Source of the DNA: a bacterium
GTDB taxonomy: Bacteria > Sumerlaeota > Sumerlaeia > SLMS01
Length of the DNA stretch: 39,930 nt
Assembly (NCBI GenBank): GCA_016125005.1
Contig: WGMQ01000001.1
Coordinates: forward strand, 1 to 39,930
Reading direction: 5' to 3'
The position numbers and the translations under genes were made by a program. Shown piece by piece: positions 18,811-27,900 of the stretch. Position 1 is the first letter of the stretch. The number at the start of each line of letters is the position of its first letter. A model generated the notes under the pieces. It was not told the DNA's origin. It searched no databases and saw only the letters and a list, made by a program, of their open reading frames with translations.

Positions 18811-19413
18811 ATGAAGTGGCTGCGCTGGCTGGGACTTGCCGCCGACGATTGGCCACCTCCTACTTCACCGATCGGCGGCGAGTTCCGGCTCGCCGCCGAT
18901 CCCTATTTCGACGCCGCTTGGCGCGAACCGCTGCGGCTCCTCTCCGAAGCCGCGGCGACTCGCCAGCTTGTCGTCCACCCGAACGTCCCCATGGAACTCG
19001 TGCTCCGTCCGCTCGGTCGTCCGCGTGAGCGAAGCAGGCGGCATCGCCAACTCCAATCCCTGCGCGCTGGCGCAGTGGCCTTCGACGCGGCTGCGATGAC
19101 CCCGGGGCTGGTGATCCTGTTCACCGCGCCGGGGCTCCCCCGCGGCAAGCGCCCGACCGAGGATCGCTGGCGCCGCGTGCTGCTCGGCACGAACCTCCCG
19201 CTGGTGCGCTGGCCGCTTCAGCTGCCCGCCACGCCGGGTCTTGCGGGCGAGTTGCTGGAAACGGGGATGCTTGCCCCCACGGTTCACGCCCCGGCCTGTC
19301 GTCGCTGTGGGGCCGCGACGCTTCGCCGAGCGGGGAAGTCGACTCCCGAGGCGCCCTTCTGGGGCTGCTCGAGCTGGCCGTCCTGCGGTTGGACGTCACC
19401 TTGGACAGGGTGA
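18811..19413 (+). CDS. DUF2726-like protein with C-terminal topoisomerase-type C4 zinc finger
   Basis: A 200-residue protein starting 5 bp after secA, probably read from the same mRNA. The C-terminus has Cys163, Cys166, Cys186 and Cys192 in a CxxC-x19-CxxxxxC pattern with GCSSWPSC, the topoisomerase C4 zinc-finger form that binds single-stranded DNA. Residues ~30-140 (LVVHPNVPMELVL, then a strand ending LVILFTAP, then LLGTNLPLVRWPL) resemble the order of DUF2726 proteins, which often carry the same finger, but the acidic nuclease-fold residues I would expect are not clear. A DNA-related function is possible; the link to secA is positional only. The zinc finger is secure, the N-terminal call is tentative. 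Confidence 0.65.
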   Translation: MKWLRWLGLAADDWPPPTSPIGGEFRLAADPYFDAAWREPLRLLSEAAATRQLVVHPNVPMELVLRPLGRPRERSRRHRQLQSLRAGAVAFDAAAMTPGLVILFTAPGLPRGKRPTEDRWRRVLLGTNLPLVRWPLQLPATPGLAGELLETGMLAPTVHAPACRRCGAATLRRAGKSTPEAPFWGCSSWPSCGWTSPWTG

Positions 19414-19926
19414 TTCGACTCTTCGGTTAGGCCATGATCCTTCCCCCGCCGGGCTTCTTGCGGACATCTTTGCGTGGGCGCATCTTGACGTTGTTCCCGT
19501 GCGAGCTTCTCCACGGTGCGGGGCGTGGTCCATGGCATGGTACTTGAATGCTTCGGATTTGCTTCCGCGGTACTGGTCGGGAAGGCGGGGCAGTCCCGGG
19601 AGGGACGCATCAATTGTAGCCCCACGTTTCAACGTGGGGAAAATTGTTTCGTCGAATCCGGCCCCGGGAGGGGTCGGACAGGCGGGGGATGGAGGGCCTC
19701 CGACGCGGCTTCTTGTGGGACCCGCTACCGGGGTCCGATCCTCATCCACCCGGCCTCCCCACCATGAATGGGTGGGGCTGGGATTGTTTGGGTCCCTGCC
19801 GGGACCAGAGTCGGCCATGGCCAAGCCTGCCTCGATGCTGGGAACAACACTGAGATGCGCCCTCTTTTCGTCCAGCGCGACGTTTTTTCTTGTCGTGGTG
19901 ACGCGGTTGGGTCGAGGCCCTCGTGT
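19414..19926 (+). other. 513-bp non-coding interval between the secA and lnt operons
   Basis: I see no convincing gene. The first ~200 bp show nothing clear; the middle holds a cluster of palindromes listed separately; the last ~120 bp presumably contain the promoter of the PASTA-dtd operon, though no clean -35/-10 pair is visible. Open frames crossing it on both strands lack starts, ribosome-binding sites and family motifs. Confidence 0.6.
19620..19806. repeat. Cluster of five short palindromes
   Basis: Within 190 bp there are five hairpin-capable units: 19620-19639 (9-bp perfect stem, 2-nt loop, CCCCACGTT/AACGTGGGG), 19658-19677 (about 8 pairs with a wobble), 19718-19736 (6-bp stem), 19757-19777 (7-bp perfect stem, CCCCACC/GGTGGGG) and 19791-19806 (6-bp stem, GGTCCC/GGGACC). 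They are not copies of one another but share the CCCCAC and GGTCC themes. They may be REP-type elements, a remnant of a mobile palindrome cluster, or a structured transcript. Confidence 0.5.
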
Positions 19927-20268
19927 ATGAGCGAGACGTCCGACATCAAGCAACCATTCGGCTTTTTTGGCCTTCTGTGGCGCATGGCGCTGGGAGCAAC
20001 CATCGTGTTGGGTCTCTCCGGAGCCGGTGGCTACTATGCGGTCCATCACCTGGTGGAGTCGCCCGAGGAGCAGGCCCCCGATCTGCTGACCATCGATCTG
20101 CGCGAGGCACTGGAGAAGGCCTCCGCCGCGGGATTTCCGGTGATCGTTGAGAAGCGCGAGGCGACCACCTTGCTCGATGCCGGCCGTGTGCTGGCGCAAC
20201 GCCCCGCTCCGTCGGCCTGGGTGAAGGCCGGTGCCACCATTCGCCTGACCGTCGCGGAGAAGCCCTGA
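19927..20268 (+). CDS. Single-PASTA-domain membrane protein
   Basis: A 113-residue protein starting at the ATG at 19927. One membrane segment lies at about residues 12-38, followed by a single PASTA domain at 50-112 ([20 protein letters not shown], then the [24 protein letters not shown] signature). PASTA domains in penicillin-binding proteins and Ser/Thr kinases sense or bind peptidoglycan; here there is no catalytic partner domain. Orientation is N-in with PASTA in the periplasm. Its TGA overlaps the dtd ATG by one base (TGATG), so translation is coupled. It opens a five-gene run ending in lnt. A longer upstream frame exists but has no supported start. Confidence 0.82.
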   Translation: MSETSDIKQPFGFFGLLWRMALGATIVLGLSGAGGYYAVHHLVESPEEQAPDLLTIDLREALEKASAAGFPVIVEKREATTLLDAGRVLAQRPAPSAWVKAGATIRLTVAEKP

Positions 20269-20735
20269 TGCGGCTGCTGATCCAGCGTGTGACCTCCGCC
20301 AGCGTGAAGGTGGACGGCGCCGTCGTGGGCGAAATTGGCGCCGGTCTCCTGATCCTGCTGGGGCTGGGTCAGGGGGACAGCGATGCGCTCTTCGATCCGG
20401 CCATCGAGAAGGTTCTCAACCTGCGAATCTTCAACGACGAGAAGGGACAGATGAACCGCTCGCTGCTCGACGTCGGTGGCGGCGCGTTGATCGTTTCCCA
20501 GTTCACCCTCTATGCGGACGCGCGCAAGGGACGACGCCCCTCCTACACCGATGCGATGCCACCAGTCGATGCACGCGCCGCCTATGAGCGTTTTGTGGAG
20601 CGTTTTCGCGCGAGCTTTACCGGTCCGGTTGCGTGCGGGGTCTTTGGTGCCCACATGGAGGTTTCCCTCGTGAACGACGGGCCGGTGACGATCTGGATCG
20701 ATAGCGCTGAAATGCCTTGGAAACGAACGGATTGA
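20268..20735 (+). CDS. dtd: D-aminoacyl-tRNA deacylase
   Basis: Dtd hydrolyses D-amino acids (and glycine mischarged on tRNA-Ala) from tRNA, proofreading translation in the cytoplasm. The 155-residue length is typical. Motif SQFTLY is at residues 77-82 and the Gly-cisPro motif region NDGPVT at 136-141 (more often NSGPVT), with the usual opening [15 protein letters not shown]. It is coupled to the PASTA gene by a 1-nt overlap and followed after 56 bp by the DJ-1 family gene. Confidence 0.97.
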   Translation: MRLLIQRVTSASVKVDGAVVGEIGAGLLILLGLGQGDSDALFDPAIEKVLNLRIFNDEKGQMNRSLLDVGGGALIVSQFTLYADARKGRRPSYTDAMPPVDARAAYERFVERFRASFTGPVACGVFGAHMEVSLVNDGPVTIWIDSAEMPWKRTD

Positions 20736-20791
20736 CGCTTTGCGCCCGACCGGGGCACCTGTAACCATCCGAAGTAGGAGAGTGGCTACCG

Positions 20792-21325
20792 ATGGCGCGC
20801 AAGCCCCCCACGAAGCGCATCGCCGTTCTGGCGGAAAACATCTATGAGGATCTGGAAGCCTGGTACCCGATCCTGCGCCTTCGCGAAGCGGGCTGCGAGG
20901 TCGTGATCGTCGGCCCCGAGGCGGGCGTTGTCTATACAAGCAAGCACGGCTACCCGCTCAAGTCCGACAAAAGCATCAGTCAGGTGAAGGCCAAGGACTT
21001 CGACGGACTGATCATTCCCGGTGGCTATGCACCCGACAAGATGCGTCGCGACGCGCGCATGGTGAAGTTCACGAAGGACATCTTCGCGGCCGGGAAAGTG
21101 GTGGCCTCGATCTGTCACGGTCCGTGGATGATGGCGGAGGCCGACATCGTGCGCGGTCGCCGTTTCACCTGCGTTTCCGCGATCAAGACTGACATCATCA
21201 ACGCGGGGGGAACCTACGTGGATGCGGAGGTCGTCGTGGACGGCAACCTGGTGACGTCGCGCACGCCGCCGGATCTCCCCGCCATGATGAAGGCCGTCCT
21301 TCAATTCCTGGAAGCCGGAGCCTGA
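20792..21325 (+). CDS. DJ-1/PfpI family protein
   Basis: A 177-residue protein of the PfpI branch. The conserved acidic segment YEDLEAWYP is at residues 18-26, IIPGGYAPDKMRRD at 74-87, and the nucleophile elbow SICHGPWM at 106-113 with Cys108 and His109. Family members have been described as intracellular peptidases, glyoxalase III or protein/nucleotide deglycases; the true substrate is debated. An AGGAGAG stretch precedes the ATG. The next gene starts 2 bp after the stop. Confidence 0.95.
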   Translation: MARKPPTKRIAVLAENIYEDLEAWYPILRLREAGCEVVIVGPEAGVVYTSKHGYPLKSDKSISQVKAKDFDGLIIPGGYAPDKMRRDARMVKFTKDIFAAGKVVASICHGPWMMAEADIVRGRRFTCVSAIKTDIINAGGTYVDAEVVVDGNLVTSRTPPDLPAMMKAVLQFLEAGA

Positions 21326-21327
21326 TC

Positions 21328-22311
21328 ATGCCGGTTTTCCCGCTGAGCCAAACAGCCCGCATGAGGCCCGACTGGTGGCCGCTGCACGCGAGCGATTGCC
21401 TGGTGTTGGAACTCGGGGAGAGTATCGGCCCCGCGTTTCACGATGCACCGGTGGTCTACGCCCTCCTCGAAGGTGAACTCCGCTTCCGCGAGGGAAGCGA
21501 CGAGTGCACGCTTGAGGCGGGCGAAGTCGCAGCCATCCCGGCGGGCCGCCAATTCACGCTGCACGCCGAGTCCGGGCCGGCGGTCATCCTGCGCATGGAG
21601 GGAGAGCCGCTTCCTCCGTTCCGCCCCGGTCCGCAACCGACAGATTCCCATCCTCCGGTGCACATGACGCCGCTCTCGCCAAAGCGACGGGGCACGAGCA
21701 TTCTCTTTGACGAGTCCGCGACATTCTCGCCGCACCTGATCTCAGCGGCGCAGGACGGCGACCTCATGTTGCAGATCAACATGGGTGCCGTGGCGCGCAA
21801 TCAAGTGAAGGAAATCCGGCGTTCCTGCGATGAATCGCGCCGCGCCGTCGCCGCGCTGATTGTGCGCGTCGATGAGGACGAGGACCCCGTGCAGTTCTTT
21901 CTGGACCGTCATCGGCACGAGCTTACAAACGAACTGAAGTCGGTGCACGTCGGCATCGAAGCGGACCTGGGCACTGATCGCGGGCGATTGCGCAGCGAGA
22001 GTTTTCGCCGGGTCTGGCAGACGAAGTTGTTGCAGGAAGGCACCGAGTTTATTCTCTGCATGCCTTGGCGGGATTTCTCCGCGAAGGAGCAGCGGGAACT
22101 GATGGAGTACGTGGCGCATGTTCCGCCGGCCCAGCTCCCACTCGCGATCAGGTTCCCGACGACGAACCTTTCCATGGAGCACCGCATGGTGGTCAGGGCG
22201 CTGCTTCCGTGGATTCGGATCGTCTCGGCGCGAGATGGGGCAGGGCATTCGGAGTTCTGCCACTACTTCGAAGGCATGGCATTTCAAGGGTGGGTTCTTC
22301 GCGAAATTTGA
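21328..22311 (+). CDS. Cupin-domain protein with unknown C-terminal domain
   Basis: A 327-residue cytoplasmic protein. Residues ~25-95 form a small cupin barrel (GPAFHDAPVVYALLEGELRF, then ECTLEAGEVAAIPAG and a following strand). The usual metal-binding HxH...E motif is not complete, so metal binding is doubtful. The C-terminal ~200 residues match nothing I recognise; they look alpha/beta and include MPWRDFSAKEQRELMEYVAH and a final FCHYFEGMAFQGWVLREI. It lies 2 bp after the DJ-1 gene and overlaps lnt by 4 nt (TTGA), so it is certainly within the operon. A sensory or binding role is possible. Confidence 0.75.
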   Translation: MPVFPLSQTARMRPDWWPLHASDCLVLELGESIGPAFHDAPVVYALLEGELRFREGSDECTLEAGEVAAIPAGRQFTLHAESGPAVILRMEGEPLPPFRPGPQPTDSHPPVHMTPLSPKRRGTSILFDESATFSPHLISAAQDGDLMLQINMGAVARNQVKEIRRSCDESRRAVAALIVRVDEDEDPVQFFLDRHRHELTNELKSVHVGIEADLGTDRGRLRSESFRRVWQTKLLQEGTEFILCMPWRDFSAKEQRELMEYVAHVPPAQLPLAIRFPTTNLSMEHRMVVRALLPWIRIVSARDGAGHSEFCHYFEGMAFQGWVLREI

Positions 22312-24101
22312 AAACCTCAAGGGCAGTAGAAACCGTGTCGGCGCCGCGCCAGACCTGGTGGCGGCGCGTGGTGTCGGTATTACCGTCGGTGGCGGAGATT
22401 TCAACCCACCGTGCGGCGTTCGCCTGGGCCGCCCTGTCGGGCCTGGTGCTGCGTCTCGCGTTCCAGCCGATGCACTGGAGCTTCGTGACTCTTGTCATGC
22501 TGGTTCCACTCTTCTGGGGCCTAAGGCGTTGCCCGCCGAAGATGGCCTTCTGGGCGGGTCTCCTCTTCGGCACCATCTACGGACTGTGGGGTGTGGGCTG
22601 GACCACAATCGTGGCCCGATTCAATCCGATGATCTATGCCGGAGTTCTTCCCGCCGCCATGTGGTGGGGACTTCATCAGGCGGTGGCGCTTGCCGCCATT
22701 GTCTATACGCTGCGTCGCGTGGGGCCGTGGGTCGGGTTGGTGGCCGCCATGGCCATCTGGTGGGGAATGGAGTATTTCCGCAGTGTCGGTCGCATCGCAC
22801 TGCCCATCGGTCTGGTCGGACACGGCATGGCGGGCTGGCCGGAAATGGCACAGCTGGCATCCATCGGCGGTGTGCCGATGATTGGTGCCCTGATCATCGG
22901 GGTGAACCTGACGATCATGGAATGCATCGCGGTTTTTCGCGCCGGATACGGACACGCAGGGGCGCTGCTCCGCCTGGCAACGATGATCGCCTTGGTCGTG
23001 GCGGGTCACATCTACGGCAGTCGCGTGATCGCCGACACCGAGGCACGCTACGCGGGCGAGGATAGTTTCCCTGTGCGCGTCGCCATGGTGCAGACCGGCA
23101 TCGACCAGATGGAGAAGTTCAACAGCTACGCGAATGAGGATCCCGCCGTCCGTTCGGAACTCCAGCAGAAGATCTACGCCTCGCTCGTGGAGCAACTCGG
23201 CACGGTCGAGCGCTCCTCCGTCGATCTGGTCATCACGCCGGAGAGCAGCCTCACCCACGACTTGGTCGACATCGATGCAGGCCTCCAGCGCCGCCTGACA
23301 GGAAACGCCATCCTCCCCGAGTTGCTGGACTGGGTGAACGACGTGCGGATCCCCCTCGTCGTGGGTGGTGTCGACAACCTCTTCGCTGACGTGGATGGTA
23401 ATCCGACCGAGTCGGTACTCGAGGGCATTGACTCCAACAACGAATTCCACCCCGGCCGCCGCGTCTATGGCGCCCTTTGGCTGCTGCGCCCCGGGGACGA
23501 CAGCGTCTCCCCTACTGCCACCTATCGCAAATCACAGCTGATGCCCTTCGGCGAGGAAGTCCCCTATCTGGACATCATCCCGGGCTTTCAGGAAAAGGTG
23601 GTGCAAATCGGGGCCTTCGCCAAGGGCCCGCTGGTTCCCCCCACCGGCATGTGGGTTCAGCACGACGCGCTGGAGCCTCGTAATGAGCTGCGGCTTGGCT
23701 TCTCGATCTGCTTCGAGGATCTCATTCCGCGCCTCCATCGCCACTATGCCGTCGATGGCACACAGCTTTACGTGAACACGACGAACGACGCTTGGTTTGA
23801 TGGTTCGTCCGGACCGGGGTGGCACTTCGAGATGGCACGCTGGCGCAGCATTGAAAACCGGGTCCCCATGGCCCGCTGCACCAACAGCGGCGTCACGGCC
23901 ATCGTCTCCCCCACCGGCAAGGTGCTGGAGTCGCTGCCCGTCGTGGAGAAGGGAATACTAAGCACCACGGTTCGCGTGGTCAGGTCACCGGGGCGAACCC
24001 TTTACGGCCGCATTGGAGACCTACCCGGCCTGCTCTGCTTCCTGGGCTCCCTGGCTCTGCTGATGGGACTGCGTAAAACGAAGACCGGGACCGCCGAGTA
24101 G
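22308..24101 (+). CDS. lnt: Apolipoprotein N-acyltransferase
   Basis: Lnt adds the third acyl chain to the N-terminal Cys of lipoproteins in the inner membrane. From the TTG at 22308 (TTGA overlap with the previous stop) the protein has 597 residues: about seven membrane segments before ~residue 245, the nitrilase-like domain from ~255 to 505 with the triad Glu312 (TPESS), Lys408 (YRKSQLMPFGEEVPY) and Cys468 (SICFEDLIP), and a last membrane segment near the C-terminus. A GTG at 22335 with AAGGG upstream is an alternative start; a start at 22065 would overlap the cupin gene by ~245 bp and is rejected. It serves lipoproteins such as those at 6973 and 24139. A weak GC-rich hairpin (24104-24119) separates it from the convergent gene. 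Confidence 0.95.
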   Translation: MKTSRAVETVSAPRQTWWRRVVSVLPSVAEISTHRAAFAWAALSGLVLRLAFQPMHWSFVTLVMLVPLFWGLRRCPPKMAFWAGLLFGTIYGLWGVGWTTIVARFNPMIYAGVLPAAMWWGLHQAVALAAIVYTLRRVGPWVGLVAAMAIWWGMEYFRSVGRIALPIGLVGHGMAGWPEMAQLASIGGVPMIGALIIGVNLTIMECIAVFRAGYGHAGALLRLATMIALVVAGHIYGSRVIADTEARYAGEDSFPVRVAMVQTGIDQMEKFNSYANEDPAVRSELQQKIYASLVEQLGTVERSSVDLVITPESSLTHDLVDIDAGLQRRLTGNAILPELLDWVNDVRIPLVVGGVDNLFADVDGNPTESVLEGIDSNNEFHPGRRVYGALWLLRPGDDSVSPTATYRKSQLMPFGEEVPYLDIIPGFQEKVVQIGAFAKGPLVPPTGMWVQHDALEPRNELRLGFSICFEDLIPRLHRHYAVDGTQLYVNTTNDAWFDGSSGPGWHFEMARWRSIENRVPMARCTNSGVTAIVSPTGKVLESLPVVEKGILSTTVRVVRSPGRTLYGRIGDLPGLLCFLGSLALLMGLRKTKTGTAE

Positions 24102-24138
24102 GCGGCCCCGGGTGGGGTCCTGCGATGATGGGGGCCTT

Positions 24139-24858
24139 CTAGTAGACAACTGTTGGGATGACGCCAAGTTCATCCTGCAGCGCGGTCTCTTCCGTCACCG
24201 CGGCGAAATATTCGTCCACGATCTGGGTGGATTCCGGGGTTAGTCTCTCCGTCTGATTCATCAGGATGCAGGATGGCCGGAAGTCGACATTGACGAAGTC
24301 GATGCCGATGCTCGATCCGATCAGATCCACTCGCTGGGTCAGGTCGGCACGGCGCTCCTTCGCGGCTTCCAGCTGATCCAGCTTCGCCAGAAAAGCGTCG
24401 ATTTCCTCGCGCTCGACGATCTCGGGACCTGCGGCCAGAAGTAGGCTCGCAGTGTCACGGGCTTCGGTCAGGCGTCCCTCGCGGACGTAAGCGCGCATGA
24501 CCCGCTTGCCGAGCGACACGTCGTCGCGAAGTTGCGGGTACTCCGCGATGGCCGTCTCATAGGCCTCGAGCGCCTCCTTGATGTTTTCACTGATCAGGTG
24601 CTGACTGATCATGGAGGTGTAGAAGCGGAGGATTCGCTCGGTGGCGGACTTCTTGATCGCCTCGATACGTGCGATCTGCTCGGGGGTGAGCGAGTCTGAA
24701 TCAGCAAGGAGGCGGTCGGCCTCCTGCACGGCGCCGCGAACGAATCCGTCCTTATGCAGACGCTCGGCTTCCTTCACTCGGGATTCCTGCGGCGAACTGC
24801 AGGCGGTCAGCACAACCGCGGACACCGCCAGGAGGACTGATCGTGTGATTGTCTTCAT
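24139..24858 (-). CDS. TPR-like helical lipoprotein
   Basis: A 239-residue lipoprotein: signal MKTITRSVLLAVSAVVLTAC with lipobox LTAC and Cys20. The mature part is mostly amphipathic helix with TPR-like spacing (KEAERLHKDGFVRGAVQEAD; IKEALEAYETAIAEYPQ; YVREGRLTEARDTASLLL). The segment from ~170 to 239 lacks repeats. It is 71 bp downstream of the giant PilX-like gene on the same strand and may be the last gene of the pilus operon, perhaps a pilotin- or scaffold-type lipoprotein; that role is inference. Confidence 0.8.
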   Translation of the reverse strand: MKTITRSVLLAVSAVVLTACSSPQESRVKEAERLHKDGFVRGAVQEADRLLADSDSLTPEQIARIEAIKKSATERILRFYTSMISQHLISENIKEALEAYETAIAEYPQLRDDVSLGKRVMRAYVREGRLTEARDTASLLLAAGPEIVEREEIDAFLAKLDQLEAAKERRADLTQRVDLIGSSIGIDFVNVDFRPSCILMNQTERLTPESTQIVDEYFAAVTEETALQDELGVIPTVVY

Positions 24859-24929
24859 CTTCAGGGTACTCCGGAAGGTCTGTGGGTGACGGCTGGGGGC
24901 GAGGTGCCTCCCAGCCGCCGATGGGTTCC

Positions 24930-27900
24930 TTACTCCTGAACCAGGTACTTGTACTCTTCCTTGAGGCGGAAGGGACGCCAGTTGTCGCGGCTGCCGTTGA
25001 CGACCGGCGGGATGTAGTTGTGGGCCATCTCGCCGCCGAGGAACTTCTCCGTGAAGGGGAAGCCCAGCGGGTTGATCGATCCGCGGAGTCGGTGGTCGTA
25101 ATAGAGGCCACCAACCAGGTGCGTGTTGAAGAAGTCCTGCGGGGGACGGAGAGCGCCGTTGTCTCCATTGGTGTTGTTCTGGATGGCGGAGAGCACCTGG
25201 ATGTCACGCCCGATGACCGCGCCGCGGAACTCGAGGAAGAAGGGACCGGACTTGGCGATGTTGCCACCGATCACGCCATAGTCGGCGTACAGCACGCCTT
25301 CCGCCGTCTTGATGAAGAGGAAGTTGTCGGAGGACTCAGTGCGATTGACAGCCATGGTGTTGGTCCAGTTGCCGGTGCCTTGGCGGGGACGAACGGTAAA
25401 CATCTTGTAGTCCGCCGTCGAGAGCCATGCCCCTGTGTAGGTGCCCATGTAAGTGGTCGGCATGGCGGAGATTCTGGAGGCGCCTTCCGGGAGCAGACCC
25501 GGGGTGGAAATCCAGAAGTTCTTGTAACGCGAGGTGTTGTCGTTGGTCGTCGAAGGGTTGGAATTGCCATCGAAGTTCACGTGCTTGCGGGAGTCGTTGA
25601 AGGCTGGATTGGAGGCACTGGCGTTCAATCCACCGCCGATACGCATGCCCTGGGCGTTGAAGCGCTCATCCACGCAGTTCCCTTCGTTCTCAACCACCCA
25701 GACGCCGTTGTCCCAATAGCCGGCGTTGGCGCCGTCGAAGAGGTAGACGGGGTTGATCATGTGGTTGTGGGCGGGGCTGGCCGTGCCGTCGCGACCGTAA
25801 TTCCAGGTCGTGGCACCGGTAATGTCGGCGCTGTTAATGTCCACCATGTTGCCCCAGACGAACTCCATCAGGTCGGTTCGGGCGGTGGTGTTGTGCAGGA
25901 TGTTGCCGACCATGATGTTACCGGCTGCGATGAGACCAAGCTGGTCGCCCGCCAGATTGCTGAAGTCGAAATAGTCCGGCGGGTTCACATAGTAGAGGTC
26001 ATTGGGGATAAAGAAGCTACGGTGGGAGACAATCGTTCCGGTGCCCGAGTACGCACCCGTGATCACCACGTCGCCGCGAACCACCATTTGGCCAACCAAC
26101 CGCATCGGGTTGAAGCTGGTGCCAACGATGATCAGACTGCGCTCGCCCGGATCGGCGGACAGGATGGGATCGCCGTCATCGTCCCGGTTGGCGTTCGGAT
26201 AGACACCGGTGACTTCTGTCATGGTTCGGTTGAGAATCAGGTTCTGCATGGCGGTGAATCCGCCACCGGCGGAGGCGATTCCGGAGATCGCGGCCTGCCA
26301 GCGGAACTCGCGGCCGGAATAAGTGAAGGGGTTCGCTTCGGCGATCGTGTATAGACGCGAGATGTTCCCACTCGTCATCACGTCCTGGTTGGCGCGGCGG
26401 TACGACTGACTGCCGGCATCGTTCTTGGTGTACCAGTAGCGGGCGCTATCCGTGCGGTCGCGGTTGATAACCGGATAGCACTTCGCGGCCCCGCCATTCG
26501 TCCAGACATCCTGCGGAGTAGGGTTCCACTGTGTCGTGGTGTTGGGCTGCCAGACGGTGACGTCCGTGTTTGTGAAGTACTGGCTCGCGGGCGGAGATGT
26601 CAGGATGGAATTGACGATCTCGGCGGTCGTGGCGTGAGAGTTCGACTGATTCCTGGCGTTGTCGTAGTTGGTGCGGTTGGTGCCACTGCCGGGACGGGCG
26701 GGGATGTTGTTGTGCGACATGCGGATGAAGTCGAGGGCGCCCATGCGTACCCAATAGATGGTCGGGGCAGTGGCGCTCGGGAGCGGATCGTAGGGAGCCG
26801 CGTGGCTGGCGAAGCGAATCTTCTGCATGCCGAGCTTCCACTGGGGCCGGTTGTTCAGCGAGCTGTAGCCCGTGTCGCTGGATTCACGACCGCTCGGGTC
26901 GACCCACACGACCCAGCCGTTATCGACCGCCTCCTGCGTGGTGACGTAGTAGCCGAGGAGGGTATTGTCCTGCGAGGCACGGGGGGACTCGGGGATGCCG
27001 TCGCCGTCCATGTCCGGGTCAAAGCCGTTGGGGATGGTGTCGTAGTCAAAGTCGTCGATCGGGTGCAGGCCCTTGTTGACGATGAGATTGCCATTCGTGT
27101 TCACGTTCGCACGGTTGGAAGAGGGACCCGCGTTGTAGCGGTTGGGAGCCCGATCAATGGCGAAGGGGTGGATGCGCAGGGCGTCATCGTTGGCATCGAC
27201 GGTACCATTCTCGTCAAGATCCAGATCGGGAATGCCATCGCCGGGGGTCACGCGGGCAGAAACGGTCGTAAACGGGCTGGCTGTCGTTTCCGTCCAGATA
27301 TCCTGATAACCGTAGGGGACGCGCGAATCAGCAGCCGTGCTGATGTCTCGGGAACGAAGGAATGGCAGGTAGCGGAACGGAGCCATTGCCGTGTTGTAGG
27401 TGTCGGTCGGTGTGATGTTGGAGGAGACCGTCGCGTCAAACCGCCATTCCGCCGTGCCGTTGCGCACGTTGTAGGGATGCCAGATGGTCTGGGGAGTGGT
27501 CGCGAAGTTATCGTCGATTTTGGGGCGACCAATGGTGATCGGGCGAAGCCATGGGAGGGCAGCACTGTTCGTGGTGCCGGAGGCGACCACATACCCGATG
27601 TTGTTGTCCCACTGGTCCATGTTGAGCTTCGCCGAGTTTGAAGCGGCGCTGGTGATGGCGCGCGGCTCGAACCAATCGAGCAGGTTGGCCTTCACCGAGG
27701 GCCAGGTGGCGGGAAGGGGGGTGGCAAGGGTCTCGATCGTGCGGAACGGATTCGGGTAGGGATTGGACTCGGAGTTGAACTGGCTGATGAGGTCGCCGCC
27801 GTTCTTCGCGAAGATGAGCATCTTCGGCTTCAAGCCGCCTTCCGGCTTGGAGTAATCGTTGTCCTGGCCGGGAGCGTACATCATTCGCTCCTGACGATTG

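Noticed and set aside
19396..20199. A minus-strand frame through the palindrome cluster and the PASTA gene
   Set aside because: No supported start, no family, and it overlaps the clearly coding PASTA domain.
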